A stretch of DNA of 62,455 bases from an uncultured Bacteroidales bacterium (GCA_900315705.1 ONAB01000018.1:1-62455); one strand, 5' to 3'; positions 32,861 through 43,201 are shown, counted from the stretch's first letter. A program made the numbers and translations. The notes: generated by a model not told the origin, from the sequence alone.

Positions 32861-34996
32861 ATGAGAAGACTCTTTTCACTGTTTATCCTGCTGGTCTGTT
32901 GTGTGTCGGTTTGGGCACAGAACGAGACCATTGATTTGAAAGCCTACTTCAAGGGCAAGTATATGGCCGACCGTGTGACTGGCCTGAGCTGGCGCCCCGG
33001 CACCGACACCTATGCCTACATTGACGATGACCACAACATCAAGCTGGTGGATGCCGCCAAGGGCAAGGAGACGATGTGGCTCTCCTCCGCCGATCTCGCG
33101 GCGCAAGGGGTCAGCAATCTCCGCAGCTTCGGCTGGATTGACGCCAACACCATCTACGTGCCCCGCACTCACACCATCCTCGCCTCCGTGAAGGGCAAGA
33201 CCACTACGGAGACACTCGGCGATGTGGACTGGGACAATGTCATCGACCAGTCGGTGAAGAACCGCCTCTTTGTCATCAAGAATGATGAAGGCGTTTTCGT
33301 GCAGACTAAACTCAATGGTTACAAGCCCATTCTGCTCTGTCCCGACACGGGCAAGAACATCGTCTTCGGCGAGTCGGTGCACCGCAGCGAGTGGGGCATC
33401 GACGAGGGACAGTACCTCTCCCCGAAGGGCAACTTCATCGCTTTCTACCGTATGGACGAGAGTATGGTGGAGGACTATCCGCTGGTGAACACCGCCACTC
33501 CTATCGCCACGGTGGAGAATATCAAGTACCCGATGGCGGGCCGCACCTCGCACGTGGTCACCCTCGGCATCTTCGACGTGGCCCAGTCGGCCAAGGCGGG
33601 CAAACCCGTTTACCACTATGTCAAAACCGACAAGGCCGATGGCGAGTTCCTCACCAATGTCACCTTCTCCCCCGACGAGCAATACATCTACATCACGCAC
33701 CTCAACCGCGAGCAGAACCACTCTAAACTCATCCGCTACGACCTCAGGACCGGCAACAAGCTCAAGGTCCTCATCGAAGAAACCGACGATCGCTATGTGG
33801 AGCCCGTGGACAGGATGATTTTCCTCAAGGACAACCGCTTCCTCTGGTTCAGCAAGAGCGACGGATGGCATCATCTCTATCTGTATGATTCCGAAGGTAA
33901 GCTGATCCGCAAGGTGGTGGACGGCCGTTTCGACATTGTGGAGTATTGCGGGAAGGACGAGAAAGAGCAATTCGTCTATTTCACCATCGCTCCGACGGAA
34001 AAACCGGTCAACCAGTATGTGTGCAAGGCCTCTCTGGCCGATGGCAAGGTCACTCGTCTGGCCTCCGCCGATGGCACGCACACTCCATTGTTTAACGACA
34101 AGATGACCTACTTCGTGGATTATTTCACCAACATCACCACACCGCGTGTCATCTCGGTGGTGAACAACCAGGGCAAGACCACAAAGACCATCCTCACCTC
34201 CAAGAATCCCTACAAGGATTGTGCGATGGGCACCACCACGATATTCCCCATCCGCAACCGCGTGGGCGACACGCTCTGGTGCCGTATGATTACCCCGCCC
34301 AATATGGACCCCAGCAAGAAGTATCCTTGCCTGATCTATGTCTATGGCGGCCCGCATTCGCAGCTGGTTACCAACACCTTCATCTCCGGCGGCGTCTTCT
34401 TGGAGTTTATGGCGCAGCAGGGTTATGTGGTCTTCACGCTTGACAACCGCGGCACGCAGAACCGTGGCGCCGAGTTCGAGAAGTGTATCCACCGTAACTT
34501 GGGTGTCAAGGAGGTGGAAGACCAGATGTGTGGCGTTGAATATCTGAAGAAGCTGCCCTATGTGGATTCCGAGCGCATCGGTCTGGATGGCTGGAGCTAC
34601 GGTGGCTTTATGACGCTTTCGCTGATCACGCAGCATCCCGAGGTGTTCCGCGCGGCCTCCTGTGGCGGTCCCGTGGTCAACTGGGAATGGTATGAGGTGA
34701 TGTATGGCGAGCGCTATATGGACACGCCCCAGGAGAATCCCGAAGGCTATGCCAACGCCAACCTTATCCCCAAGATCAAAAACGTGAAGTGTCCGTTGCT
34801 GGTGATGCACGGCTGTCAGGACCATACTGTGGTGTGGCAGCACACTCTGGAGCTGATGCGCCAGGCCGTGACCGACGGTGTGGAGATTGAATACTTCCCC
34901 TACACCGCATACGATCACAACGTGATTGGTCCCGAACGTGTGCATCTTTGGAACAAGTTGCTCCGTTTCCACAACCAGAACCTCAAAGGTGAGTAA
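32861..34996 (+). CDS. S9 family dipeptidyl peptidase (DPP-IV-like)
   Basis: A 711-residue exported serine peptidase with a signal peptide ending near SVWAQ. An N-terminal beta-propeller (DPPIV_N type) precedes an alpha/beta hydrolase domain. The predicted triad is S579 (GWSYGGF), D654 (GCQDHTV) and H686 (YDHNV). Length matches bacterial DPP-IV (~700-720). It probably removes Xaa-Pro or Xaa-Ala dipeptides in the periplasm, supporting peptide feeding. Its stop codon shares one base with the thpR start. Confidence 0.93.
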   Translation: MRRLFSLFILLVCCVSVWAQNETIDLKAYFKGKYMADRVTGLSWRPGTDTYAYIDDDHNIKLVDAAKGKETMWLSSADLAAQGVSNLRSFGWIDANTIYVPRTHTILASVKGKTTTETLGDVDWDNVIDQSVKNRLFVIKNDEGVFVQTKLNGYKPILLCPDTGKNIVFGESVHRSEWGIDEGQYLSPKGNFIAFYRMDESMVEDYPLVNTATPIATVENIKYPMAGRTSHVVTLGIFDVAQSAKAGKPVYHYVKTDKADGEFLTNVTFSPDEQYIYITHLNREQNHSKLIRYDLRTGNKLKVLIEETDDRYVEPVDRMIFLKDNRFLWFSKSDGWHHLYLYDSEGKLIRKVVDGRFDIVEYCGKDEKEQFVYFTIAPTEKPVNQYVCKASLADGKVTRLASADGTHTPLFNDKMTYFVDYFTNITTPRVISVVNNQGKTTKTILTSKNPYKDCAMGTTTIFPIRNRVGDTLWCRMITPPNMDPSKKYPCLIYVYGGPHSQLVTNTFISGGVFLEFMAQQGYVVFTLDNRGTQNRGAEFEKCIHRNLGVKEVEDQMCGVEYLKKLPYVDSERIGLDGWSYGGFMTLSLITQHPEVFRAASCGGPVVNWEWYEVMYGERYMDTPQENPEGYANANLIPKIKNVKCPLLVMHGCQDHTVVWQHTLELMRQAVTDGVEIEYFPYTAYDHNVIGPERVHLWNKLLRFHNQNLKGE

Positions 34997-35574
34997 TGAA
35001 GAGATTGTTCATTGCCACCAAAGTCACTTTGGATGAATCATACACCCGTCTCGTGGCGCAGTTGCAACAGGAACTGCGCCACGATGACGTTGTGTGGGTG
35101 CAGCCTGCGATTCGCCATATCACATTGCGTTTCATCGGGGCCACGCCACCCGATAGGGTGGAGGGCATCCGCGAGGCTTTGCGGCAGGTGTGTGCCGAGA
35201 GTGCACCGTTTTCTTTGGAACTCAATAAGATGGGAGCCTTTGGAAGCCGTTACAAGCCGGAGGTGCTCTGGCTGGGCTTTGAGGAGTTCCAGCCTTTCCG
35301 CCAGCTCTTCGACCGACTGGAACCGCGTCTTCTGGCCCTTGGCGTGGAAGCGAACTACGGCAATTTTGTGCCCCACATCACGCTGGGGCGCGTGAAAGGG
35401 GTGGTGGACAAATCGCGGTTCTGGAAACGGGTGGATGCCCTGACACCGACCTTCTCGCAAAGCGTGCCCGTTCACGAACTGACCCTCTTCCAAAGTTTCC
35501 TCCATAAAGAGGGACCTGAATACAAACCACTGCTTACCTGCAAATTGGGTGAGCAGATGGTGGGCATACGGTAG
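34996..35574 (+). CDS. thpR: RNA 2',3'-cyclic phosphodiesterase ThpR (LigT-like)
   Basis: A 192-residue member of the 2H phosphoesterase family. Both catalytic HxT/Sx motifs are present: HITL in RHITLRFIG (residues 35-38) and HITL in PHITLGRVKG (about 126-129). The enzyme hydrolyses 2',3'-cyclic phosphate ends of RNA. It shares one base with the stop of the peptidase gene, so the two are coupled although functionally unrelated. Confidence 0.92.
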   Translation: MKRLFIATKVTLDESYTRLVAQLQQELRHDDVVWVQPAIRHITLRFIGATPPDRVEGIREALRQVCAESAPFSLELNKMGAFGSRYKPEVLWLGFEEFQPFRQLFDRLEPRLLALGVEANYGNFVPHITLGRVKGVVDKSRFWKRVDALTPTFSQSVPVHELTLFQSFLHKEGPEYKPLLTCKLGEQMVGIR

Positions 35575-35592
35575 AAACTGATAAATTTTTCG

Positions 35593-35600
35593 TACCTTTG
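35593..35600 (+). promoter_or_regulatory. Probable uvrA -7 box
   Basis: TACCTTTG at 35593-35600, 39 bp before ATG 35640. The in-frame TTG at 35598 lies inside this box, which argues for the later start. Confidence 0.5.
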
Positions 35601-35639
35601 TGCCCTCTTTTTCAAAAGAGGCCAAAAATCGTTAACTAT

Positions 35640-38474
35640 ATGGAGGATAATATTTTTGCCGAAGATGAACTTGTCGTGACCGGTGCGCGCGAGAACAATC
35701 TCAAGGACATATCCCTGACGATACCGCAGCAGAAGCTGGTGGTGATTACCGGGCTCAGCGGCAGCGGCAAGTCGTCGCTGGCTTTCGACACCATCTATGC
35801 GGAGGGTCAACGCCGCTATATGGACACCTTTTCCGCGTATGCCCGCCAGTTCATCGGCAACCTCGAACATCCGGATGTGGACCGCATCACCGGTCTTAAT
35901 CCGGTAATCTCCATTGAGCAGAAGACCGTCAACAAAAATCCCCGCTCCACGGTGGGCACTATCACCGAGGTGTACGACTTTATGCGTCTGCTCTATGCCC
36001 GCGTGGCCGAGGCCTTCTCCTACAACACGGGCGAGAAGATGGTTCACTACACTGAAAAAGAGCTTATCGATTTGATTATGAGCCGTTACGACGGCTGCTA
36101 CATCTCTATCCTCTCCCCGGTGGTGAAGCGCCGCAAGGGGCATTATAAAGAGTTGTTCGAGAACCTCCGCAAGCAAGGCTTCACACGCGTGCGCGTGGAC
36201 GGCGTGATGCGCAAACTGCTCCTCAATCTGCAGTTGGACCGCTACAAGATTCACGACATCGAGCTGGCCATCGACACGCTCAACGTGTCGAAGTATTCGC
36301 AGGTGCGCCTCGCCAACAGCGTGCACATCGCGATGAAATATGGCAAAGGCGCCATAATGGTCATCGACAACGACAAGGATGAGGTGAAGAATTACAGCAA
36401 GTTCTTGATGTGTCCCTCCACGGGACTCTCCTATCCCGAACCCGAGCCCAACACCTTTTCGTTCAATTCCCCCTATGGGGCGTGTGAGCATTGCAACGGC
36501 CTTGGCGTAGTTACTGAAATCGACCTTGAGAAGATTATTCCAGATCCATCCAAGTCCATCAAGAAGGGTGGTATCGTGGCTATCGGGGAGTATAAAAACA
36601 CGATGCTGTTCCGGGAGTTGGACGCGTTGGCCGCCAAGTATCATTTCTCTTTGTCGGACCCCATCCGCGACTTGTCGGAACAAAATCTCAATATGGTGCT
36701 GTACGGCTCGCCGGAGCTGCTCCACGTGCAGCGCGAGTATTCAGGTCTTGCTCCCATCAAGAAGAGTTTTGAAGGCGTCATCAACTATATCCAGAATCTC
36801 AATGCCGACACGATGCCGGCCTCTTTGCGCAAGTGGGTCAACCAGTTCGTCAATACGGTGCCCTGTCCGCATTGCGGCGGCACGCGCCTCAAGAAGGAGT
36901 CGCTGCATTTCCGCCTCGCCGGCAAGAACATCGCCGAACTGTCACGGATGGACATCTCGGATCTGGCCGAGTGGATAAAAAATCTGCCCAAGCATCTGAC
37001 CGATGCCCAGAACCGTATCGCCACCGAAATCCTGCGCGAAATATCCTTCCGTCTGCAGTTCCTGTGCGATGTGGGCATCCAGTACCTGTCGCTTGACCGT
37101 TCCGCGGCTTCACTCTCGGGCGGTGAGGCGCAGCGCATCCGTCTGGCCACACAGATCAGCTCGCAGCTGGTCAACGTGATGTATATTCTCGATGAACCCA
37201 GCATTGGTCTGCACCAGCGTGATAACCAGATGCTCATCCAGTCTCTCAAGGAGTTGCGCGACCTGGGCAACAGCGTCATTGTCGTGGAACACGACCGCGA
37301 TATGATGGAGGCCGCCGACTATATCGTTGATGTGGGCCCCTACGCGGGCGAAAATGGCGGCCGGGTGATGGCGTGCGGCACCTACGACGAGATTTTGAAA
37401 GCCGACTCGCTCACCGCCGACTACCTGACCGGACGCAAGAAAATTGTGGTTCCCAAGAAGCGCCGCCCCGGCACGGGCGAGATGCTCACGCTCATCGGCG
37501 CCACCGGCAACAACCTCAAAGATGTGACGGTCGATTTCCCGCTGGGCACCTTCATCTGCATTACCGGGGTCTCGGGCAGCGGCAAATCCACCCTCATCAA
37601 CGACACCCTGTTCCCCATCCTCAACCAGCATATCTACCACTCCGAAAAGAAACCCAAACCCTATACGGAGATTTTGGGGCTGGAGCACATCGACAAGGTC
37701 ATTGAAATTGACCAGCAGCCCATCGGGCGCACGCCCCGTTCCAACCCTGTGACCTACGTGGGTGTGTTCGACGACATCCGCAAGCTCTTCTCCGAGTTGC
37801 CCGAGTCGAAAATCCGAGGTTACAAGCCGGGCCGCTTCTCGTTCAACGTGTCGGGTGGTCGCTGCGAGGAGTGCAAAGGAGCCGGCGTGCAGACTATCGA
37901 GATGAACTTCCTCCCCGATGTATATGTGACCTGCGAAAAATGCGGCGGCAAACGCTATAACGACGAGACTCTGGAGGTGCGCTACAAGGGCAAGTCCATC
38001 AACGATGTGCTGGAGATGGACATCGAGCACGCCATCGAGTTCTTCGAGAATGTGCCCTCCATCGTGAATCCGTTGCGCACAATGGCTGAGGTGGGCCTCG
38101 GCTATTTGCGGCTGGGACAATCCTCCACCACGCTCTCGGGTGGTGAGGCGCAGCGCGTGAAACTGGCCGCCGAGCTGTCGCGAAAGGAAACGGGACGCAC
38201 CCTCTACATTCTGGACGAGCCCACCACGGGCCTCCATTTCCACGACATCGCCATCCTGCTCGACGTGCTCAACCAACTGGTGGAGCGCGGCAACACCGTC
38301 ATCGTCATTGAGCACAATATGGATGTGATCAAGATGGCCGACTGGATTATCGATATGGGGCCTGACGGCGGGCGCGCCGGTGGCGACGTTGTGGCCACGG
38401 GCACTCCCGAGCAGATTGTCAAGAAAAAGGTCGGATTCACGGCCAAGTTTTTAGCCAAAGAACTGAAACAATGA
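35640..38474 (+). CDS. uvrA: Excinuclease ABC subunit A
   Basis: A 944-residue damage-recognition ATPase of nucleotide excision repair. The two ABC modules are complete: Walker [10 protein letters not shown] (38-46) and GVSGSGKST, and signatures [12 protein letters not shown] and [12 protein letters not shown]. Zinc-binding pairs CEHCNG/CPHCGG and CEECKG/CEKCGG are also present. The frame extends to 35598, but that part covers the promoter, so ATG 35640 ([13 protein letters not shown]) is preferred. The stop overlaps the next gene by 4 bp (ATGA). Confidence 0.97.
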   Translation: MEDNIFAEDELVVTGARENNLKDISLTIPQQKLVVITGLSGSGKSSLAFDTIYAEGQRRYMDTFSAYARQFIGNLEHPDVDRITGLNPVISIEQKTVNKNPRSTVGTITEVYDFMRLLYARVAEAFSYNTGEKMVHYTEKELIDLIMSRYDGCYISILSPVVKRRKGHYKELFENLRKQGFTRVRVDGVMRKLLLNLQLDRYKIHDIELAIDTLNVSKYSQVRLANSVHIAMKYGKGAIMVIDNDKDEVKNYSKFLMCPSTGLSYPEPEPNTFSFNSPYGACEHCNGLGVVTEIDLEKIIPDPSKSIKKGGIVAIGEYKNTMLFRELDALAAKYHFSLSDPIRDLSEQNLNMVLYGSPELLHVQREYSGLAPIKKSFEGVINYIQNLNADTMPASLRKWVNQFVNTVPCPHCGGTRLKKESLHFRLAGKNIAELSRMDISDLAEWIKNLPKHLTDAQNRIATEILREISFRLQFLCDVGIQYLSLDRSAASLSGGEAQRIRLATQISSQLVNVMYILDEPSIGLHQRDNQMLIQSLKELRDLGNSVIVVEHDRDMMEAADYIVDVGPYAGENGGRVMACGTYDEILKADSLTADYLTGRKKIVVPKKRRPGTGEMLTLIGATGNNLKDVTVDFPLGTFICITGVSGSGKSTLINDTLFPILNQHIYHSEKKPKPYTEILGLEHIDKVIEIDQQPIGRTPRSNPVTYVGVFDDIRKLFSELPESKIRGYKPGRFSFNVSGGRCEECKGAGVQTIEMNFLPDVYVTCEKCGGKRYNDETLEVRYKGKSINDVLEMDIEHAIEFFENVPSIVNPLRTMAEVGLGYLRLGQSSTTLSGGEAQRVKLAAELSRKETGRTLYILDEPTTGLHFHDIAILLDVLNQLVERGNTVIVIEHNMDVIKMADWIIDMGPDGGRAGGDVVATGTPEQIVKKKVGFTAKFLAKELKQ

Positions 38475-39322
38475 TAAAAAGAATGGACCATTTTTTGGAT
38501 ATGGACGACGAATTCCTGCAGTTGGAGAGCGCCGCCTATGTCCTGTTGAGTGTGCCGTACGATGGCACCAGCACTTTTGTGAAGGGCGCCGACAAGGGCC
38601 CTCAAGCCATCCTGGACGCCTCCGATAGTTTGGAATTGTATGATATACAGTATGATATAGATGCCTCTAAGGCGGGTGTCTATACAGATCATCACGAATA
38701 TGATCTTTCTACTCCGGAGGCGATGGTGAAGTCGGTATATGGGCGCGTCTCGCACTTTCTGGATATGGGCAAGCGCGTGGCGATGGTGGGGGGCGAGCAT
38801 TCCGTATCGGTGGGCGCCATCCGCGCGATGAGCGAGCGCTTCCCGGACCTTACCGTCCTGCAGATTGACGCGCACGCCGATTTGCGCGACGAGTACCACG
38901 GGTCGCCTTACAACCACGCGTGTGTGATGCGCCGAGCCCAGGAGTGCGCCCGCGTGGTGCAGGTCGGCATCCGTAGCGTCTGCGAGGAAGAGCAGTGTAA
39001 CATCGTGCCTGAGAACATCTTTTACGCCCACAACATCGTGGGGCGCACGGGATGGGAAGATGAGGTTGTGGAGCGCCTGACCGGCAATGTGTACATCTCC
39101 TTCGACTTGGACGGCCTCGACCCTTCGATATTGCCAGCCACGGGCACACCCCTGCCGGGCGGACTGCAGTGGTATCCCACGCTCAACCTGCTGGAAAAGG
39201 TGTTTCGCGCCAGAAGGGTGGTGGGCTTTGATGTGGTGGAACTCTGCCCGCAGGAGGGCAATGTGGTCAGCGACGTGCTGGCCGCCTCGTTAGTGTATAA
39301 GATGATGGGGATGATGAAGTGA
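38471..39322 (+). CDS. speB: Agmatinase/arginase-family ureohydrolase
   Basis: A 283-residue ureohydrolase with the six manganese ligands in place: H110 (GGEHS), D133, H135 and D137 (IDAHADL), D212 and D214 (FDLDGLDPS). The overall length and ATGTPLPGGL loop fit agmatinase, which makes putrescine and urea from agmatine. Guanidino substrates cannot be told apart with certainty from sequence alone. It overlaps the uvrA stop by 4 bp, an unusual coupling to a repair gene. Confidence 0.88.
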   Translation: MIKRMDHFLDMDDEFLQLESAAYVLLSVPYDGTSTFVKGADKGPQAILDASDSLELYDIQYDIDASKAGVYTDHHEYDLSTPEAMVKSVYGRVSHFLDMGKRVAMVGGEHSVSVGAIRAMSERFPDLTVLQIDAHADLRDEYHGSPYNHACVMRRAQECARVVQVGIRSVCEEEQCNIVPENIFYAHNIVGRTGWEDEVVERLTGNVYISFDLDGLDPSILPATGTPLPGGLQWYPTLNLLEKVFRARRVVGFDVVELCPQEGNVVSDVLAASLVYKMMGMMK

Positions 39323-39383
39323 TTTTTGTCGAAAAAAAATAAAATTTTCCTCAAGAAATTTATCGCGATACAATAAAAATAAT

Positions 39384-39391
39384 TACTTTTG
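39384..39391 (+). promoter_or_regulatory. Probable promoter of the DUF937 gene
   Basis: TACTTTTG at 39384-39391, 45 bp before the ATG, fits TAnnTTTG. A weak TTTA lies about 21 bp upstream. Confidence 0.5.
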
Positions 39392-39436
39392 CACCCTTGA
39401 AAATTAACTGATTGTATAATTTAAAACACTATTATT

Positions 39437-39943
39437 ATGGATTTAGCGAACATTATCTCCTCTCTTACCGGGAACAATATGATTGGTGAGATCAGCAAGA
39501 AATTCAACATCGACCCCAACAAGATCATTTCGGTCATCAAAGCGGCCATCCCTAAATTCTTGGCAAGAATGCAGCAGAATGCCTCCACAGCGGCGGGTGC
39601 TTCCGCATTGGCTCAGGCGTTGGGCAACCACGCAGGACAAGGCTTCAACATTAACATTGAGGATGGTATGAAGATTCTCGGCAAGATTTTCGGCAACAAT
39701 CTCAACTCGACGATTTCCGGCCTCTCCTCCCAGACCAACACCACCAACGACCAGGTATCCAACATTCTGGCTTCCATCGCCCCCAACCTGCTCTCTATTC
39801 TCGGCAAGAACGGTGGTAACGTTGTGGGCAACCTCGGCAATCTGCTGGGCGGTCTGTTAGGCGGCGGCGCTGCCTCCTCCAACACCGGTTCTGTAGGCGG
39901 TAAGCTGCTGGGTGGCCTTTTGGGCAAACTGATCAAGAAATAA
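39437..39943 (+). CDS. DUF937-type protein, unknown function
   Basis: A 168-residue protein without a signal peptide. The N-terminal ~110 residues form small helices with a repeating plan (FNIDPNKIISVIKAAIPKFLARMQ; LASIAPNLLSILGK), resembling DUF937. The tail is glycine- and leucine-rich (LGGLLGGG repeated). Function is unknown. It lies 7 bp before the aldo/keto reductase gene, and both should share the promoter at 39384. Confidence 0.7.
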   Translation: MDLANIISSLTGNNMIGEISKKFNIDPNKIISVIKAAIPKFLARMQQNASTAAGASALAQALGNHAGQGFNINIEDGMKILGKIFGNNLNSTISGLSSQTNTTNDQVSNILASIAPNLLSILGKNGGNVVGNLGNLLGGLLGGGAASSNTGSVGGKLLGGLLGKLIKK

Positions 39944-39950
39944 GTTTACA

Positions 39951-41204
39951 ATGAAAAAACAGAACCACCTTTTTCTCAAGGGCCTTTTCTTCCTTTGTCT
40001 GGCTCTTATTGTCATTTCTTGTAACAAGAAAAAAGAGTTTGTTGAAAATCCCGATATGGAGTACCGCACACTGGGCAGCACCGGTCTGCGTGTGGGCGTC
40101 ATCGGCCTTGGCTGCGGCGGCTTCGACGACATCGACTCCGCCACCTCCCGCGAGCTTGTGACCTACGCCCTCGACCACGGGATGAACTATATGGACATCT
40201 ACGACGCCAATCCCAAGGTGCGCAGCAATATCGGCTACGGCCTCGGCGATCGCCGCGAAGAGATGATTATCCAGGGCCATATCGGCTGCTGGTGGAACGG
40301 CGACAGCTACGAGCGTACCCGCGATGTGGAAAAATGCAAAACCGGCTTCGAAGACTTGCTTAAACGCCTCAATACCGACTATATTGACATCGGTATGATG
40401 CACATTTTTGACAAAATGGAAGAGTGGGAGGCCGTGCAGGGCAGCGATTATCTGCAATATGTCAAGGACCTGAAAGCGCAGGGCAAGATCAAGCACATCG
40501 GTGTGAGCAGCCACAATGCTGAAGTGGCCCTCGCCATCGCCAAGAGCGGGCTTGTGGAGGTCATTATGTTCAGCCTCAACCCCGCCTTCGACCGCGTGCT
40601 GTCAGGCAAGAGCCCTTGGGACCCCGCTACGTTTGACAATATGCTGCCGGGCATCGACCCTGTGCGGGTGGAACTGTACGACTACTGCGCCCAGCACAAC
40701 ATCGCCATCACGGTGATGAAGACCTTCGGCGGCGGCGACCGCCTGCTGGATGCTGAGAAGTCACCGTTGAAGATGGCCCTCACCCGCGAACAGTGTTTCG
40801 CCTACGTGCTGGCCAAGCCCTGTGTGGCTACCGCTTTGTGCAGCATTGACAACGCCTCCAAGGTGGACGAGTACCTGCACTACCTCAAGGCCACCGACGA
40901 GGAGAAGGATTACAACGCGGCGCTCAACAAGGCCACGGCGCAAGCCGAAGGCTGCAAGGGCGACTGCACCTACTGCAAACACTGCGCCCCCTGTCCGGTG
41001 GGCATCGACATAGCCAAGGTCAACCAGCTGATGGACAAAGCTCAGCAGGCCGGCAAGGTAACCGACGAGCTGGCAGCCGAGTACAAGGCGTTGGAGCACC
41101 ACGCCTCAGAATGTGTGGGATGCGGACAGTGCGAGGAGCGCTGTCCCTTCGACGTGCCAGTGCGTGAGAAAATGAAGGAAACGGCCAAGGTATTCGGGTA
41201 TTAG
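39951..41204 (+). CDS. Lipoprotein-type aldo/keto reductase with two 4Fe-4S motifs
   Basis: A 417-residue protein. It starts with a signal peptide and lipobox (LIVISC, Cys24), so it appears exported and lipid-anchored. An aldo/keto reductase barrel follows (YRTLGSTGLRVGVIGLGCGG to about 320). The end has two cysteine clusters: CTYCKHCAPCP, and CVGCGQCEERCP of ferredoxin type. The usual AKR active-site tyrosine position appears to be Asn (MDIYDANP), and the catalytic Lys position in EEMIIQGHIG is not Lys; His in MMHIFD remains. It may have changed chemistry or act by electron transfer. Substrate is unknown. Confidence 0.82.
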   Translation: MKKQNHLFLKGLFFLCLALIVISCNKKKEFVENPDMEYRTLGSTGLRVGVIGLGCGGFDDIDSATSRELVTYALDHGMNYMDIYDANPKVRSNIGYGLGDRREEMIIQGHIGCWWNGDSYERTRDVEKCKTGFEDLLKRLNTDYIDIGMMHIFDKMEEWEAVQGSDYLQYVKDLKAQGKIKHIGVSSHNAEVALAIAKSGLVEVIMFSLNPAFDRVLSGKSPWDPATFDNMLPGIDPVRVELYDYCAQHNIAITVMKTFGGGDRLLDAEKSPLKMALTREQCFAYVLAKPCVATALCSIDNASKVDEYLHYLKATDEEKDYNAALNKATAQAEGCKGDCTYCKHCAPCPVGIDIAKVNQLMDKAQQAGKVTDELAAEYKALEHHASECVGCGQCEERCPFDVPVREKMKETAKVFGY

Positions 41205-41218
41205 TCCGGTGCTACGCT

Positions 41219-41917
41219 TTAGCTCAACTCCTCTTGTGCCCGTGCATAGTCTTTCGGAATACCGATGTCGATGAAATAGCCGTCGGATGGCATTGCGAAG
41301 AAGAGTTCTTGGGTATAGAATTTGGTCATCAGGTCCTTCTCGAATGAGAATTTCTTGGGCTGTGGGTGTTTCTCGAACAGTTTCCTGTTGATGAGGTAAA
41401 CGCCCCCGTTGATCAGTCCGCTGCCTTCCGACGATTCTTTTTCGGTGAACAATATGATCATACTGTCGTTGCCGATGGCGACGCTGCCGTAGCGTGAGGT
41501 GTCGTCCACCTCGCGCAGCACGATGGAGAGCAGGCCCTGTTTCTCGAGGTGGAACCGCTCGAACCGGTTGAGGTCCACCTTGAACAGGGTGTCGCCGTTG
41601 ATGACGAGCACATTGTTGGTGGTGCACTTTGACATAGCATTCAGGATGCCGCCGCCCGTGCCCAGAGGCTCGGTCTCCACGGCGTAGTCTATGGCCAGGC
41701 TTTTGTACTGGCTGCCAAAGTACTCCTCAATTTTTTCGTGCAGATAGCCTACCGATAGGATTACTTTATCATATTGATACTCTATCAGATAATCTAAGAT
41801 ATAGGTCAAAAAGGGCCGTCCGTTGATGGGTGCCATCGGTTTGGGCAGGTCCTTGACCACGCCTTGCAGCCGGGTGCCAAACCCGCCGGCCAGGATAATT
41901 GCTTCTTTGGGTTCCAT
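41219..41917 (-). CDS. hddC: D-glycero-alpha-D-manno-heptose 1-phosphate guanylyltransferase
   Basis: A 232-residue nucleotidyltransferase. It has the signature LAGGFGTRLQGVVKDLPKPM, ETEPLGTGGGI, and an INGDTLF metal-binding aspartate. The similarity pattern and the neighbouring heptose kinase favour HddC, which makes GDP-D-glycero-alpha-D-manno-heptose for surface glycans. A related sugar-1-phosphate transferase remains possible. It is convergent with the aldo/keto reductase, 14 bp apart, and lies about 100 bp downstream of hddA. Confidence 0.85.
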   Translation of the reverse strand: MEPKEAIILAGGFGTRLQGVVKDLPKPMAPINGRPFLTYILDYLIEYQYDKVILSVGYLHEKIEEYFGSQYKSLAIDYAVETEPLGTGGGILNAMSKCTTNNVLVINGDTLFKVDLNRFERFHLEKQGLLSIVLREVDDTSRYGSVAIGNDSMIILFTEKESSEGSGLINGGVYLINRKLFEKHPQPKKFSFEKDLMTKFYTQELFFAMPSDGYFIDIGIPKDYARAQEELS

Positions 41918-42019
41918 AGTTATTGTTTCTCATTACTGCCCCCACACTGCGGCTGCGCCTTGTGCGGGGTTACTTGCGCTTCGCGCGTTTTGCCTCTTCG
42001 AGGCTGCTTGAGGTAAAAA

Positions 42020-43042
42020 TCATATTGTCCAAGTTTTGAGGCCTTCTGATACAAACTCATAGCGTTTCGACTGGCCGCCGAATTGGGAGAGGCTGTCGAT
42101 GACGCGGTAGCGGGTGTTGGAGGGGCAGTAGAAGAACATAAAGCCGCCGCCGCCCGCGCCGGAGATTTTGCCGCCGGTGGCGCCAGCGGTGATGGCTGCG
42201 GCGTACACCTCGTCGATGAAGGGGTTGGTGATGCTGTCGGCCATCTGTTTCTTGTGGTGCCAGCCTTCGTCGAGGATTTTCCCGATGGCATCGAGGTCGC
42301 CTTTCAGCAGCACCTCTTTCATCCGGAAGGCCTGTTCCTTGAGGGCCAGCATTGCGTCGATGGACTTCTGCTTTTTGTTTTGGACGTTTTTCTGTTGTTC
42401 CTCGATGATTTTGGCGGAGACGTGGCTGGTGGCGGTGTGGTAGAGCACGAGGTTGTGGGCCAGTTCGTCGAGGTAGCGTTGGCGGATGCGCAGGGGGTTG
42501 ACAATCACGTTGTCGCCGAGGAACTCCATATAGTTGAAGCCCCCGAAGGTGGCGGCGTACTGGTCCTGTTTGCCGCCGGCCATCTGCAGGTCGATGCGCT
42601 CTATCTCGTAGGCCAGTTTCGCGATGTCGTACTCGCCCAGCGGCAGTTTCAGCCATTCCACGAAGGCGCCGAGGATGGAGACCACGAGGGTGGAGGAGGT
42701 GCCGAGGCCCGAGCCGGGAGGCGCGTCCACGAAGGTGCTCATCTTGAATGACAGCGGCTTGTGGGTAAACTGTTTGACGATGCGGTTATAGACGCCCTTG
42801 TGGAGGATGAAGTAGCCTTCGGGTGTCAGCTCGTCGGTTGCCGTCAGGTTTTCCCCCAGCTCTTCTTTGGCCGGGTTCTCGAACACGATTTGACCGTTGT
42901 CGAGCGGCTCCAAGGTGGTGTAGGCGTACATATTGACGGTGGCGTTGAGGATGGCGCCCCCGTAGATGTCGGAGAACGGGGAGACGTCGGTGCCGCCGCC
43001 GGCCAGGCCTAATCGGAGAGGGGTTTTACTGCGAATGATCAT
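42020..43042 (-). CDS. hddA: D-glycero-alpha-D-manno-heptose 7-phosphate kinase
   Basis: A 340-residue GHMP kinase. Visible are RSKTPLRLGLAGGGTDVSPF at the N-terminus, the ATP-binding PGSGLGTSST motif, and GGKISGAGGGGFM at the C-terminus. It is the kinase of the GDP-heptose route and forms the 1,7-bisphosphate. The pathway also needs GmhA and GmhB, which are not in this window. The 102-bp gap to hddC holds no gene. A TATTTTTG box lies at 43149-43142 on this strand. Confidence 0.9.
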   Translation of the reverse strand: MIIRSKTPLRLGLAGGGTDVSPFSDIYGGAILNATVNMYAYTTLEPLDNGQIVFENPAKEELGENLTATDELTPEGYFILHKGVYNRIVKQFTHKPLSFKMSTFVDAPPGSGLGTSSTLVVSILGAFVEWLKLPLGEYDIAKLAYEIERIDLQMAGGKQDQYAATFGGFNYMEFLGDNVIVNPLRIRQRYLDELAHNLVLYHTATSHVSAKIIEEQQKNVQNKKQKSIDAMLALKEQAFRMKEVLLKGDLDAIGKILDEGWHHKKQMADSITNPFIDEVYAAAITAGATGGKISGAGGGGFMFFYCPSNTRYRVIDSLSQFGGQSKRYEFVSEGLKTWTI

Positions 43043-43201
43043 AACTTTATGTTATATTTATTTGTATTTGCAAGAAATAAAATCCCAGGTTTTTGCTTTT
43101 CTTCAGAAATTATCTCCTGAATAATTCAATAAATTGGACTACAAAAATATACAAATACTTGTTTCTCCAGAGTGATATCTGAAAAGAGATATTCACACTG
43201 T

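Noticed and set aside
32876-34972. 698-codon open frame antisense to the DPP-IV-like peptidase gene
   Set aside because: It mirrors the codon periodicity of the peptidase gene and has no recognisable motifs; the plus-strand gene has a complete catalytic triad and signal peptide.
35472-36725. 417-codon antisense frame over the start of uvrA and the end of thpR
   Set aside because: Crosses two real genes and has no recognisable motifs.
37110-38315. 401-codon antisense frame over uvrA
   Set aside because: uvrA is complete with all ABC and zinc motifs; the antisense product resembles no family.
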